Shown: positions 48,634 through 58,032, numbered from the stretch's first letter. The stretch is 64,000 bases of DNA from Reinekea forsetii (GCF_018860385.1 NZ_JAHKPH010000003.1:77585-141584); one strand, 5' to 3'. Made by a program: numbers and translations. Notes: a model not told the origin generated them from the sequence alone.

Positions 48634-48735
48634 CTAATTCTTGCTCTTAAAGTAACGCACAAGTAAATAAGCTTTAATAGCTACAACCAGTAACACAACA
48701 GTGGTAATCAGAAAAACCTGTAACCCTAAAGACAT
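48634..48735 (-). CDS. 33-residue single-helix membrane microprotein (predicted)
   Basis: An ORF of 33 codons in the rpsP-ffh gap. ATG at 48735, preceded by AGAGG 5 nt upstream; TAG at 48634. The product is one hydrophobic helix (LQVFLITTVVLLVVAIKAYLL) followed by a basic tail (VRYFKSKN), a typical inner-membrane microprotein layout. I know no named family. The remaining gap sequence (48398-48633 and 48736-48833) holds the rpsP promoter and leader and otherwise nothing I can call. Confidence 0.55.
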   Translation of the reverse strand: MSLGLQVFLITTVVLLVVAIKAYLLVRYFKSKN

Positions 48736-48833
48736 AAAAACCTCTATCTACCAGTACTCTTATTTTGAGCCGAGGCACTGTAAAACTAGAGCACTTCTAG
48801 CCTTACAGTGTCTTAGCTCGCACGACACCACTA

Positions 48834-50252
48834 TTAGAACGGCAGTTTCCCGCCACCCAAGCCAGGTGGTAAACCGCCGCCAGGAGGCATGCCGCCTTGG
48901 CCGCCGCCCATCATGCCGCCCATGCCACGCATCATTTTTTGCATGCCGCCTTTCTTGCCGACTTTCTTCATCATCTTCGCCATTTGCTTGTGCTGCTTTA
49001 ATAGACGATTGATGTCCTGAATTTGCGTACCCGAACCTTTGGCAATACGCTTTTTACGCGAGCCATTGATTTTATCGGGCATTCTGCGCTCGTAGGGCGT
49101 CATGGAATCGATAATGGCGCCCATTTGGCCAAATTGTTTTTCGGCTCCTTGAATTTGAGTTGCGGCTTGTGCCATTTGTCCCATGCCTGGCATTTTATCC
49201 ATCATGCCCATTAAGCCGCCCATGTTGTCCATTTGTTTGATCTGATCGCGAAAATCTTCTAAATCGAAAGACTTTCCTTTTTTGATCTTAGTCGCGAGTT
49301 TTTCAGCTTTTTGCTTGTCGACCTTGCGCTCTACTTCTTCGATTAGCGATAACACATCGCCCATATCAAGAATTCGAGAGGCAATTCGATCTGGATGGAA
49401 CGGCTCAAGAGCATCGGTTTTTTCACCCATACCCAAAAATTTAATGGGCTTGCCTGTGATATGGCGTACAGACAATGCCGCGCCGCCTCGCGCATCACCA
49501 TCGGCTTTCGTTAACACGACACCGGTTAGTGGTAATGCTTCATTAAAGGCTTTTGCAGTATTCGCCGCATCTTGACCTGTCATGGCATCTACCACAAATA
49601 AGGTCTCAATTGGGTTTACGGCTTTGTGCAGCATTGTAATTTCAGCCATCATGGCTTCATCTACTGCCAAACGACCCGCGGTATCGACCAACAGTACATC
49701 AACAGCTTGTTTCTTAGCGGCTACAACAGCATCTTTAACAATGGCTTCGGGTTTTTGGCTGATATCACTCGGGAAAAACAGCGCCCCTACTTCATTCGCC
49801 AGCGTTTCTAACTGCTTTATAGCCGCTGGACGATAAACATCGGCAGAAACGACCATCACCTTTTTCTTTTCGCGCTCTTGCAAAAACTTAGCAAGTTTCG
49901 CCGAGGTGGTTGTTTTACCGGCCCCTTGCAAACCCGCCATTAAAACGATAGCTGGCGGCTGAGTTTTTAAATCTAGGGCTTCGTTAACATCGCCCATGAC
50001 ATGCTCAAGCTCACTTTGCACAATCTTTAAAAATTGCTGGCCTGGGTTTAATGCTTGAGAAACTTCTTGGCCAACGGCCCGCTCTTTAACGGCATCAACA
50101 AAGGCTTTAACGACTGGCAGCGCGACATCGGCTTCGAGTAGCGCCATGCGTACTTCACGCAATGACGACTTAATATTCTCTTCTGTCAGCTTTGCCTGAC
50201 CGGTAATTTGCTTAAATGTTTGGCTTAAACGCTCTGAAAGGCTATTAAACAT
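48834..50252 (-). CDS. ffh: Signal recognition particle protein Ffh
   Basis: Ffh (SRP54) binds 4.5S RNA and signal sequences and delivers ribosomes to FtsY. From the ATG at 50252 it starts MFNSLSERLSQTFKQITGQAKLTEENIK, as usual; a GTG two codons upstream is less likely. The GTPase motifs are GLQGAGKTTTSAKLA, DTAGRL and TKADGDARGGAAL. The Met-rich M domain (MGGLMGMMDKMPGMGQM) and a Gly/Met-rich tail end the protein. About 472 residues. Confidence 0.97.
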   Translation of the reverse strand: MFNSLSERLSQTFKQITGQAKLTEENIKSSLREVRMALLEADVALPVVKAFVDAVKERAVGQEVSQALNPGQQFLKIVQSELEHVMGDVNEALDLKTQPPAIVLMAGLQGAGKTTTSAKLAKFLQEREKKKVMVVSADVYRPAAIKQLETLANEVGALFFPSDISQKPEAIVKDAVVAAKKQAVDVLLVDTAGRLAVDEAMMAEITMLHKAVNPIETLFVVDAMTGQDAANTAKAFNEALPLTGVVLTKADGDARGGAALSVRHITGKPIKFLGMGEKTDALEPFHPDRIASRILDMGDVLSLIEEVERKVDKQKAEKLATKIKKGKSFDLEDFRDQIKQMDNMGGLMGMMDKMPGMGQMAQAATQIQGAEKQFGQMGAIIDSMTPYERRMPDKINGSRKKRIAKGSGTQIQDINRLLKQHKQMAKMMKKVGKKGGMQKMMRGMGGMMGGGQGGMPPGGGLPPGLGGGKLPF

Positions 50253-50282
50253 GGTCACTTCACAGTTACAATCAAAGGCTAG

Positions 50283-50291
50283 AGTATACCA
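50283..50291 (-). promoter_or_regulatory. Extended -10 promoter of ffh
   Basis: The minus strand reads TGGTATACT, an extended -10 (TGN-TATACT), about 24 nt before the transcription-to-ATG region of ffh. No good -35 is seen at 17 nt, which fits an extended -10 promoter. Confidence 0.45.
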
Positions 50292-50359
50292 GCCTTACTA
50301 TTAATTTGGCTAACGACTCTCTTTACTCAAGTTAATTTTTACAAAAAAGGTTTTTGAAC

Positions 50360-51145
50360 ATGCTGTTGTGGATGGCCATCCTAACTTATTTAATCAGCGG
50401 TGCTGTGGCTACTTATGCGCTCTATAAAGGTAAAAAAGTAAATAATTGGGCGCTCTATACGTTTGCCATTGTCGGCCTTCTCTCCCATTCAGCCGCGTTA
50501 CTGTCTGAAATATATACCGCTGGAATGCTGAGCTTTAGCCTTTTAAACGCATTGTCTATTTGTGTGTGGATGGTAATTGCGGTTGTTTTAGTTTCTAGCA
50601 GCTCAAAACCTTTGCAAAACTTGTTTCCTTTTGTCATGCCTTTTGGCGCAGGTCTGTTGTTTTTAGGGATGTTAACGCCACAACCAGAAGCCTTCAAAAT
50701 CTATAACTCTGGCATGGTGGCGCATATTTTTTTAGCGCTGTTAGCCTACAGTGTCATGGCCGTTGCTACCGTTCAGGCATTACTCGTGAGCTATCAAAAC
50801 CGCTGCTTACACAACCATCAAATTCGTAATCGTATTTCAGAAATACTGCCGCCATTGCAAACCATGGAGCGTTTATTGTTTGAATGGGTCTTAGTTGGCT
50901 TCTTACTGCTCACGCTTGCTGTTGCAACGGGGGCTATTTATATAGAGAACTTCTTTGCTCAGCACCTAATCCACAAAACGGTTCTTACGATTATTGCTTG
51001 GTGCTTCTTTTTTTATGTATTAATTGCTCATTACTTCTTAGGTGTACGTGGGTTAATCGCCAGCCGGCTGATTTATATCGGCTTTAGCTTCTTAATTATC
51101 GGCTTTGTTGGGTCTAAATTCGTTTTAGAGTACCTTTTACAGTGA
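50360..51145 (+). CDS. ypjD: YpjD/CcsA-family inner-membrane protein
   Basis: A 261-residue, eight-helix membrane protein related to the CcsA cytochrome c assembly family. It has the family's conserved end (AQHLIHKTVLTIIAWCFFFYVLIAHYFLGVRG ... FVGSKFVLEYLLQ). YpjD is known next to ffh in many gammaproteobacteria; its function is not established. It starts at the ATG at 50360, with AGG 9 nt upstream. It is divergent from ffh and lies before the corB gene, the order known from E. coli and Pseudomonas. Confidence 0.88.
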   Translation: MLLWMAILTYLISGAVATYALYKGKKVNNWALYTFAIVGLLSHSAALLSEIYTAGMLSFSLLNALSICVWMVIAVVLVSSSSKPLQNLFPFVMPFGAGLLFLGMLTPQPEAFKIYNSGMVAHIFLALLAYSVMAVATVQALLVSYQNRCLHNHQIRNRISEILPPLQTMERLLFEWVLVGFLLLTLAVATGAIYIENFFAQHLIHKTVLTIIAWCFFFYVLIAHYFLGVRGLIASRLIYIGFSFLIIGFVGSKFVLEYLLQ

Positions 51146-51222
51146 GATTTCTCCAAAATACTTGACTCAACTGCCACTAAACGATGAAAATCCCCTTTTA
51201 ATTGTGACAAGGGTCACCACTT

Positions 51223-52494
51223 TTGAACGAATTACCTTTAGGCTGGCTGTTTACACTGCTTGGCCTACTTATATTATTCTCAGCTTTTTTCTCTAGTTCC
51301 GAAACCGGGATGCTGTCGTTAAATCGATTTCGCTTAAAGCATTTAGCTAATGAAGGCCATCGTGGCGCAAAATTAGCTCAACGTTTACTAAAAAAACCAG
51401 AAACACTGATCAGTGTCATCTTGATTGGCAACAATCTGGTCAATATTGCAGCCGCATCGTTAGCAACGGTTATCGCGATCAGACTTATGCCTGGCAACCA
51501 AGACCTAGCTCTTGCCGCTTCAACTGTTGTACTGACCTTTGTCGTGCTCATATTTGCTGAAGTTACCCCCAAAACATTGGCACAGCGACACCCAGAACGT
51601 ATTTCTTTCATCGCCGCCTACCCATTGCGAGTATTTGCGACCCTATTAGCGCCAGCAGTTTGGCTGGTTAACCACATCGTTAAAGCAATTTTCTGGCTAA
51701 TGCGAGTCGGTCATCGTAAGGCTTCGTCAGAATCCATCTCTCCTGAAGAATTAAAAACAATCGTTTATGAGTCGAGCGCGACCCTACCCCAAGATAAACA
51801 ATCAATGCTGCTAGGCATTCTCGAGCTCGAAAACGTAACCGTTGACGATATAATGGTGCCAAGAAACGAGGTCGCTGGCATTGACATGGAAGGCTCCGTT
51901 GAAGAAATAGCTGATAGCATTCGTCAAACCGAATACACACGATTCCCGTTGTACAAAGGCGATGTCGATAAAGTTATCGGTATTTTACATATTCGCGATG
52001 CGGCCGAGTTTTTATATGCAGATAGCCCCTCTAAAGTAATGCTAACAAAGGCGGCAAAAGACCCGTATTTTGTTCCTGAGGGCACACGCTTGCACACTCA
52101 GTTGATGAACTTTCAGTCTCAGCAACTCAGAATGGCGTTAGTTGTAGATGAATACGGTGATATTCAAGGGTTAGTCACACTAGAAGATTTGCTTGAAGAA
52201 ATTGTTGGCGAATTTACAACCGATCAAGCCAACAGCAATAAAGAAGTACATCCTCAGCGTGACGGCAGCTACGTGATCGACGGCACCGCTTCTATTCGCG
52301 ACATCAACAAACTGCTGAATTGGGATTTACCAACCGATGGTCCTAAAACGCTCAATGGATTAATCCTTGAACAAGTTGAAGCCATACCGGATGCCAATTT
52401 GAGTTTGAAAATAGGTAACTATTTAATCGAAATTTTACAAATTAACGATAACGCCGTAATTGCCGCACGCTTAACTTCGCTCGAACTGGAATAA
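51223..52494 (+). CDS. corB: CorB/HlyC-CorC-type membrane protein with CBS domains
   Basis: A 423-residue protein of the CorC/HlyC family (YfjD/CorB type), implicated in Mg/Co homeostasis. The N-terminal DUF21 membrane domain (FSAFFSSSETGMLSLNRFRLKHLANEG) has about four helices. Two CBS domains follow (VDDIMVPRNEVAGIDMEGSVEE; AKDPYFVPEGTRLHTQL), then the C-terminal transporter-associated domain (RDGSYVIDGTASIRDINKLLNWDLP). The start is TTG at 51223; no in-frame ATG is closer. It lies 77 nt after ypjD. Confidence 0.92.
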   Translation: MNELPLGWLFTLLGLLILFSAFFSSSETGMLSLNRFRLKHLANEGHRGAKLAQRLLKKPETLISVILIGNNLVNIAAASLATVIAIRLMPGNQDLALAASTVVLTFVVLIFAEVTPKTLAQRHPERISFIAAYPLRVFATLLAPAVWLVNHIVKAIFWLMRVGHRKASSESISPEELKTIVYESSATLPQDKQSMLLGILELENVTVDDIMVPRNEVAGIDMEGSVEEIADSIRQTEYTRFPLYKGDVDKVIGILHIRDAAEFLYADSPSKVMLTKAAKDPYFVPEGTRLHTQLMNFQSQQLRMALVVDEYGDIQGLVTLEDLLEEIVGEFTTDQANSNKEVHPQRDGSYVIDGTASIRDINKLLNWDLPTDGPKTLNGLILEQVEAIPDANLSLKIGNYLIEILQINDNAVIAARLTSLELE

Positions 52495-52634
52495 CCCCCC
52501 CTCTCGTACCGCTTTAAATTTGAGCAAATGTGAACTGGCGTCGTTGTCATTTGCTCAAAAACCTGCCTATACTGACTCACAGACAAAAAGCCTTTTGTAC
52601 TTATATAACAATAAAAAATCAGTAAGGGGATACT

Positions 52635-53249
52635 ATGTTTATGAATCATATCGTGGGGATATTCAGCAACCCCGACAACGAATGGGCTCGTATTCGAGAC
52701 GAGAAAGCCACCATCAGCCAACACTGCATGACACACACCTTAGTGCTTGCACTTATTCCTGCCATTTGCGGCTTTATTGGTACAACTCAGGTCGGGTGGA
52801 CCGTCGGTTCGTCAGATACGGTGTACACACTCACCACCCAAAGTGCGATGGTTTTGTGCATACTCTTTTATGGCGCAATGGTTTCTGGCGTAGTAGTTTT
52901 AGGTAAATTCATCGACTTTTTATCGGTAACTTATCAAGACAAAACTGAAAACACGCCGTTGCGAGGCATATCACTGGCAACTTACACCAGCACGCCATTA
53001 TTTATTTGCGGCTTTGCCGCGCTCTACCCAGTTTTATGGTTAGATTTAATTTTAGCGCTCGCTGCAATAGCTTACGCTGTGTACCTTTTATATGAAGGCG
53101 TGCCTATTTTAATGAACATTCCTAAGGAGCGCGGCTTTGTTTTTGCGAGCGCTATTATTACCGTTGCGATGGTCATGTTCGTAAGTTTACTGGCGCTAAC
53201 CGTTATTGTATGGGCTCTGGGTGTTGGACCGGTTTATATAACCCACTAA
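52635..53249 (+). CDS. Yip1-family inner-membrane protein
   Basis: A 204-residue protein with about five membrane helices and the N-terminal SNPDNEWARIRDEK motif typical of bacterial Yip1 (YohC-like) proteins. AGGGG lies 6 nt before the ATG. Function unknown. It stands between corB and trmJ, on the same strand but with its own gap. Confidence 0.85.
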   Translation: MFMNHIVGIFSNPDNEWARIRDEKATISQHCMTHTLVLALIPAICGFIGTTQVGWTVGSSDTVYTLTTQSAMVLCILFYGAMVSGVVVLGKFIDFLSVTYQDKTENTPLRGISLATYTSTPLFICGFAALYPVLWLDLILALAAIAYAVYLLYEGVPILMNIPKERGFVFASAIITVAMVMFVSLLALTVIVWALGVGPVYITH

Positions 53250-53269
53250 ATCACCTAAAAAGATGCCAA

Positions 53270-53291
53270 GGCGAGCATTTTGCTGCTCGCC
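53270..53291 (+). terminator. Hairpin after the Yip1 gene
   Basis: GGCGAGCA and TGCTCGCC form a perfect 8-bp stem around a 6-nt loop, 20 nt after the stop codon. There is no U-run, so termination is uncertain. Confidence 0.45.
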
Positions 53292-53342
53292 AAGGCCGTT
53301 TAACTTGTTACAATGCAGCCAATTTTTATTATTGGCTTTTTT

Positions 53343-54062
53343 ATGTCTTTAAATATCAAAATCGTCCTCATTAAAACCTGGCACCCCGGTAACATAGGTG
53401 CCGTTGCTCGTGCCATGAAAAACATGGGTTTGCACAACCTTACCTTGGTAGACCCAGTTGATTTCCCGAGCGAAGAAGCCACAAGCCGCGCCGGCCAAGC
53501 CACCGATATATTAGAACAAGCCACTGTGGTATCAACACTTAAAGAAGCCATAGATGACTGCACCATGGTAATTGGCACCAGTGCACGCGATAGAACTATA
53601 AAGTTACCGTCTTTAAGCGCAGAAAGCTGTGGCCATCAAGTGGTTGCAGAACAAGCCAAAGGCAAAGTAGCCATTGTGTTTGGTCGCGAACGCATGGGAT
53701 TACATAATGATGAAATTCAACAATGTCATTTTCAACTAAACATTGACGCAAACCCAGACTATCCAGTTCTTAATTTAAGCCAGGCGGTGCAATTAGTTTG
53801 TTATGAAGTATTTAAAGCGGCAAACACAGCTGAAAACGAAGCGCCACAAGAAAGTGAATACCCGCTGCATAAAGAGTTAGCTTTGTTTCATGAACATTTA
53901 GAGCAGACTATGCACGACATCGGCTTTACCAATGAAAAACACCCAGGGTTAGCGTTTGATCATTTAAAAGCGCTGTATCGAAGGGCTCGTCCTACGCGAA
54001 AAGAGCTCAGCATATTGCGCGGTTTTTTAAATGCCGCACAAAACAGCAATATCAAAAATTAA
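53343..54062 (+). CDS. trmJ: tRNA (cytidine/uridine-2'-O-)-methyltransferase TrmJ
   Basis: A SpoU-family methyltransferase that modifies position 32 of tRNAs. From the ATG at 53343 it starts MSLNIKIVLIKTWHPGNIGAVARAMKNMG, matching TrmJ proteins. VFGRERMGLHNDEIQQCHFQLNI and YPVLNLSQAVQLVCYEVF form the SAM-binding knot. The C-terminal helical part (KHPGLAFDHLKALYRRARPTRKELSILRGFL) is the TrmJ dimer region. An ATG 10 codons upstream is rejected because it adds residues absent in the family. Confidence 0.94.
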   Translation: MSLNIKIVLIKTWHPGNIGAVARAMKNMGLHNLTLVDPVDFPSEEATSRAGQATDILEQATVVSTLKEAIDDCTMVIGTSARDRTIKLPSLSAESCGHQVVAEQAKGKVAIVFGRERMGLHNDEIQQCHFQLNIDANPDYPVLNLSQAVQLVCYEVFKAANTAENEAPQESEYPLHKELALFHEHLEQTMHDIGFTNEKHPGLAFDHLKALYRRARPTRKELSILRGFLNAAQNSNIKN

Positions 54063-54517
54063 AGGGCAATGCCTAACTTTTTATAAATAAAGCCCAGAAG
54101 CCATGCCGGACCAATGAGTAAAAACTGGATATCTTCAAAAAAACTGGGCTTTTTGCCTTCAATTTTATGCCCAATAAATTGTCCAATCCAAGCAACCACA
54201 AATACTGCCAGCGCTACCTTCCACAATGCTAGTGAGAAACTGGCCTCAAACCACACGATTAAACCAATACACAGCAGCGTAAATACCACCATTCCTAATG
54301 CAATAGAGATAGAAATACGGCTATAAAAAACCAGCGCGCCTAAACTGAATACAACGGCCAAATTTGCCCATTCCGAAAACGGTAAGTGAACCGACCAAAA
54401 CAGAGCCAACACAGTCCATGTTATCGCGGGCACACAAAGCCAATGGATGAGTTTATTGCTTTTATTTTGGTGCGATTCACCGTAAGCTTCTAGCCATTGT
54501 TCGATTGTGCGGCTCAT
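54059..54517 (-). CDS. Mpo1-like (DUF962) membrane protein
   Basis: A 152-residue membrane protein of the DUF962/Mpo1-like family. It has the N-terminal YGESHQNKSNKLIHWLCVPAITW and the C-terminal WIGQFIGHKIEGKKPSFFEDIQFLLIGPAWLLGF. Mpo1 in yeast is a 2-hydroxy fatty acid dioxygenase; the bacterial role is not established. It converges on trmJ, with the two stop codons sharing a TTAA. Confidence 0.9.
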   Translation of the reverse strand: MSRTIEQWLEAYGESHQNKSNKLIHWLCVPAITWTVLALFWSVHLPFSEWANLAVVFSLGALVFYSRISISIALGMVVFTLLCIGLIVWFEASFSLALWKVALAVFVVAWIGQFIGHKIEGKKPSFFEDIQFLLIGPAWLLGFIYKKLGIAL

Positions 54518-54755
54518 TTTGACTCCTACTTTAGTCGTAATTTTTTATTATTTTGACGCTCCAGATTAGGGTTTTAGGCCTATATGTCAATAAATGCTTC
54601 CATTACTTAATAAAAACACCCCTAATAGGCTTTTTTTTCCTAATTGATAACTTAAGGTCATTAATTAGGCGTTCCTCATTCTTTCCATTTCTCTTAACTT
54701 GCCATATTCTTTACACTAAGACATTGATGTCGCTGTAAATAACCTTTGGGTGTAT

Positions 54756-56372
54756 ATGTATAAAATAATAATTTTAATCTTCAGCATTTGTTTTTTAAAT
54801 GTGTCTCACGCTCAGAATTACCTAAACGGTGTTTCCGCCTATGAGCAATTAAATAAAGAATATTATCTAGGTGCTCTTTATACAGCCACCCCTATTCAAG
54901 ATGCTGAAACTCTGCTTGCTGATAGCCGTCCGCAAAAAATGGTGATTCGCGTCACCGCTAAGCGCTGGTCGCCTCATAAGTTCAACCAACTCTGGCGCCA
55001 AGATTTAGCTTTAAACAATTCATTCGCTGAGAATTTATCGCTCACCGAAGCCGCCATCGCATTTACTACATTCCCGCAAGAGAACCTCACCATTGGCGAT
55101 GAAATTGAAGTGAACTTCACGAGCAAAGCCGGCACAGTTGTGACCCTTAACGGAAGGCAGGTACTGACTTACCCAAATAAAGCCTTGTTCAATGCTATTT
55201 TAAATACTTGGATTGGCGAAGTACCTCCGAGCCGATTATTCCGATCAGATATTTTGGGTACCGAAGCCATCATCACTTCTAAAAAAGATGTGCTTATTGA
55301 GCGATTTGATACCATCAGCATTAACCCACAACGCTTAGATTTAGTCGGTAATTGGAAGCGCGCGCAACAAGATGCCGCCCGTGCATTAGCCAAAGCTGAA
55401 GAGGAACTTCGTCTACAGCAACAAGCCGCTGAAGACGCTAAACGTAAAGCCGCCGCAGAGAAAAAACGCTTAGAAGAAGAGCGTAAAGCAGCTATTGCGC
55501 TTGCCGCCAAACGCAAAAAAGAAGCCGAAGAAGCTAAGAAGAAGCAGCAAGAACAGTTGAACAACGCTTCTACAGATGAAGAAAAAGCGAAACTGGCAGC
55601 AGAGCAAGCCAAACTAGCCGCAGCCATTGCGGCACAAGAAGCCGCTGAAGCACGTGCCGCGGAACTGGCCAAGCAACAAGAAGGTCAAACACAACAGCAA
55701 TTGGCTCAAGATTATGCTGAGCGCCTGTATAAGTGGGAAGTTCAACGTGATATTTACAAGCGCGTCTCCTACCCAGAATGGGCTCGACAGTTTAATCAAG
55801 AAGGTGTCATTCGAATTGAGTTTATCGTCAATTCTTCTGGACAGATGGTGGGGATTACCTCACTGACCCCAACAGACAGTGGTCTTTTAGGGCAAGAGTT
55901 GAAAGACGCCGTGTCTCGCGCTGCGCCGTTTAAACCATTCCCGGCCGATTTAGAAGCCAACCAAATAAAAATGGCGATCGATTATGAGTTCACGTTAGAA
56001 GAACGTGTTGCCGAAGTTCCCCCTATGCCAGAACCACCGGCCGCGCTCAAAACGAATCAAGAGCTAACGCCCGAGCAACAGGCAAAAACATGGCAAAACT
56101 ATAAACAACAGATCAAAGCGGACATATCTGCAACTATTGAGTACCCGTTCTGGGCGCAAGATTTAAAACAGCAGGGCTTGGTTACTATGGAAGTCACTGT
56201 GAATAAAGAGGGCGTTGTAACGAATGCCAAGCTAAAGAAAAAGACACGTCACGCTATTTTGAACCAAGAAATGCTTGATGCTGCCGATCGCGTGGGTGGG
56301 TTCTCCCCTTTCCCACAGTGGATAAACGAAAATTCAGTTACTGTGACCATAGAACATGAATTTAAATTATAA
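54756..56372 (+). CDS. Periplasmic protein with chalcone-isomerase-like domain and two TonB C-terminal domains
   Basis: From the ATG at 54756 the product is 538 residues: a cleavable signal peptide (MYKIIILIFSICFLNVSHA), a chalcone-isomerase-like domain to about 190 (KALFNAILNTWIGEVPPSRLF is typical), a long Ala/Glu/Lys coiled coil (about 205-315), and two TonB C-terminal-like domains (YPEWARQFNQEGVIRIEF near 338; YPFWAQDLKQQGLVTMEV near 465). There is no obvious anchor helix, so it is not a classical TonB energy transducer. The next genes on the same strand are a porin-like protein and a PstS-like protein, suggesting an envelope-linked function such as uptake or envelope maintenance. A GTG at 54750 is an alternative start. 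Confidence 0.75.
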   Translation: MYKIIILIFSICFLNVSHAQNYLNGVSAYEQLNKEYYLGALYTATPIQDAETLLADSRPQKMVIRVTAKRWSPHKFNQLWRQDLALNNSFAENLSLTEAAIAFTTFPQENLTIGDEIEVNFTSKAGTVVTLNGRQVLTYPNKALFNAILNTWIGEVPPSRLFRSDILGTEAIITSKKDVLIERFDTISINPQRLDLVGNWKRAQQDAARALAKAEEELRLQQQAAEDAKRKAAAEKKRLEEERKAAIALAAKRKKEAEEAKKKQQEQLNNASTDEEKAKLAAEQAKLAAAIAAQEAAEARAAELAKQQEGQTQQQLAQDYAERLYKWEVQRDIYKRVSYPEWARQFNQEGVIRIEFIVNSSGQMVGITSLTPTDSGLLGQELKDAVSRAAPFKPFPADLEANQIKMAIDYEFTLEERVAEVPPMPEPPAALKTNQELTPEQQAKTWQNYKQQIKADISATIEYPFWAQDLKQQGLVTMEVTVNKEGVVTNAKLKKKTRHAILNQEMLDAADRVGGFSPFPQWINENSVTVTIEHEFKL

Positions 56373-56396
56373 AAACGATAAAACTTGGAGTGGCCT

Positions 56397-57551
56397 ATGA
56401 AATTATCGCATTGGGCATTAGCTAGCTTAGCCGCTGTCCCCTTTACTGCCAACGCCTTCGAGACACGCTTAAATGGATTTATATCTGTCGGCGCGGGCAT
56501 GACCTTACAAAAAGACCAGGAGCTGATTACAGACCCGGTCAACTACGGCACTTATGACAATGAATTGAGCATTAAACCAGACACCATGGTGGCTATTCAG
56601 ACATTATCAAAAGTAAACGATCGCTTATCGGCCACAGCCCAGTTAACAGGCTTTGCAGGTAACGACTTTGATGTAAACTTTGAGTGGGCTTATATCAATT
56701 ATGAGCTGACGAACGATATCGACGTTAAAGCTGGCCGCATTCGTATGCCAGTATTCAGCTATTCTAGCTCGCTAGACCTTGGCTATTCATACGTTTGGAT
56801 TCGCCCACCTGCTGAAGTATACAACGTATTCTTAACCAACCTAGAAGGTGTGAGCGCCGACTACAACCTGTTATTAGGTGATTGGTATACAACAGCGTCT
56901 GTTTATTTTGGTGAAACCAGCGGAACTGACCCAGAAACACAATCGTTTGTTGAGTTCGAGAGTATCTTAGGTGGTAGCCTTACGCTGAACAACGGTAACT
57001 TAAGTTTGCGCGGCTCTTACAGTGTTGATGAAAACGTAACGGCAAATCGTCCGGTTTATAGTAGCGCTCTTGAAACTGCTGCGCCTTATACTGGCGGATA
57101 CATGGTGATGGAAGTTGATTTACCGGTCTCATTTACCTCGGCCTCTGCAATTTATGATAATGGTACTTTCCTTTTGAATTCTGAATACACCTATACAAAA
57201 TTCATTAACGATGCGAACAATAACGAAACGGCTTGGTTCGCTACTACAGGACTCCGAGTAGGAGACTTTACTCCTCACGTTACTTATTCTTCATTTAAGC
57301 AAAGCGACAATTCTACGACAACGCTTCCTGAACTAGATGGTTACCCATACCCTATCGCCGTAAAAGACTACGCACATGATATTTCGGCCATAACAGCTGG
57401 CGTGCGTTGGGACTTCGATATTGCGGCTTCAGCTAAAATTGAGTACACCACTAGAACAGACAGTACCAAAGAGCCAACAGGGCTTGATGGAAAATGGTCT
57501 CCTTATGGCGATGCACAAGCCATTTCAGTCGCTGTCGATGTTGTATTTTAA
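56397..57551 (+). CDS. Outer-membrane porin-like protein
   Basis: From the ATG at 56397 (GGAG 6 nt upstream) a 384-residue protein with signal peptide MKLSHWALASLAAVPFTANA, then alternating amphipathic strands with aromatic girdles (FEWAYINYELTNDIDVKAGRIRMP, YSYVWIRPPAEVYN) and a C-terminal Phe (AQAISVAVDVVF), as needed for outer-membrane insertion. It resembles porin_4-type proteins from marine gammaproteobacteria. It starts 24 nt after the TonB-like gene. Confidence 0.85.
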   Translation: MKLSHWALASLAAVPFTANAFETRLNGFISVGAGMTLQKDQELITDPVNYGTYDNELSIKPDTMVAIQTLSKVNDRLSATAQLTGFAGNDFDVNFEWAYINYELTNDIDVKAGRIRMPVFSYSSSLDLGYSYVWIRPPAEVYNVFLTNLEGVSADYNLLLGDWYTTASVYFGETSGTDPETQSFVEFESILGGSLTLNNGNLSLRGSYSVDENVTANRPVYSSALETAAPYTGGYMVMEVDLPVSFTSASAIYDNGTFLLNSEYTYTKFINDANNNETAWFATTGLRVGDFTPHVTYSSFKQSDNSTTTLPELDGYPYPIAVKDYAHDISAITAGVRWDFDIAASAKIEYTTRTDSTKEPTGLDGKWSPYGDAQAISVAVDVVF

Positions 57552-57563
57552 AGGGTGATTAAT

Positions 57564-58007
57564 ATGAAATTAAAAATGAAATTATTGAAAGTACTGTCAA
57601 TGATCACCCTAACGCTTGGTTTAACCGCTGGCGCAATGGCTGATTTACTGGTGATTGTTCACCCAGAGAACAACAGCAAAATTGATGCTAAATGGGTTAA
57701 GAACCTATATTTAGGTAAAACATCCGAGTTTAAAGACGGCACAGATGCCGTGCCTTTGCTTTTAGCTGAAGACGATGATTTAACTTTGGTGTTTCTAAAG
57801 GAAATCGTAAAGCAAAAGCCGGTGCAATTTAAGCGTTTGTGGTCTAAATCATTGTTTACAGGCAAAGGTTCTCCGCCACAAGCGGTAGCCAACGAAGCTG
57901 AAATGATGTCTTTGGTAATGAATAACCCTTCGATGGTTGGCTTTATTCACCAAGATAACTACACCAACGATGTTCGTGCTGTTATCCGAGTAAAAATGGC
58001 TAAGTAA
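57564..58007 (+). CDS. Small PstS-like periplasmic binding protein
   Basis: A 147-residue protein with signal peptide MKLKMKLLKVLSMITLTLGLTAGAMA. The mature part (VIVHPENNSKIDAKWVKNLYLGKTSEFKDGTDAVPL, RLWSKSLFTGKGSPPQAVANEAEMMSLVMNNPSMVGFI) matches the short PstS-like, phosphate ABC transporter substrate-binding family. The family is usually far larger; this version keeps about one lobe, so phosphate transport is doubtful. The ATG at 57564 has AAGGG 8 nt upstream. It starts 12 nt after the porin. Confidence 0.8.
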   Translation: MKLKMKLLKVLSMITLTLGLTAGAMADLLVIVHPENNSKIDAKWVKNLYLGKTSEFKDGTDAVPLLLAEDDDLTLVFLKEIVKQKPVQFKRLWSKSLFTGKGSPPQAVANEAEMMSLVMNNPSMVGFIHQDNYTNDVRAVIRVKMAK

Positions 58008-58032
58008 TTAGCTAACGCTTATTGAGTCAACC

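Noticed and set aside
53262..53291. Possible mobile-element end (perfect inverted repeat)
   Set aside because: A simple intergenic hairpin after a gene stop; no second copy or transposase nearby.
55169..55672. 167-codon Ala/Ser/Cys-rich minus-strand ORF
   Set aside because: It is the mirror of the Ala/Glu/Lys coiled coil of the TonB-like protein; the biased composition keeps the reverse frame open.
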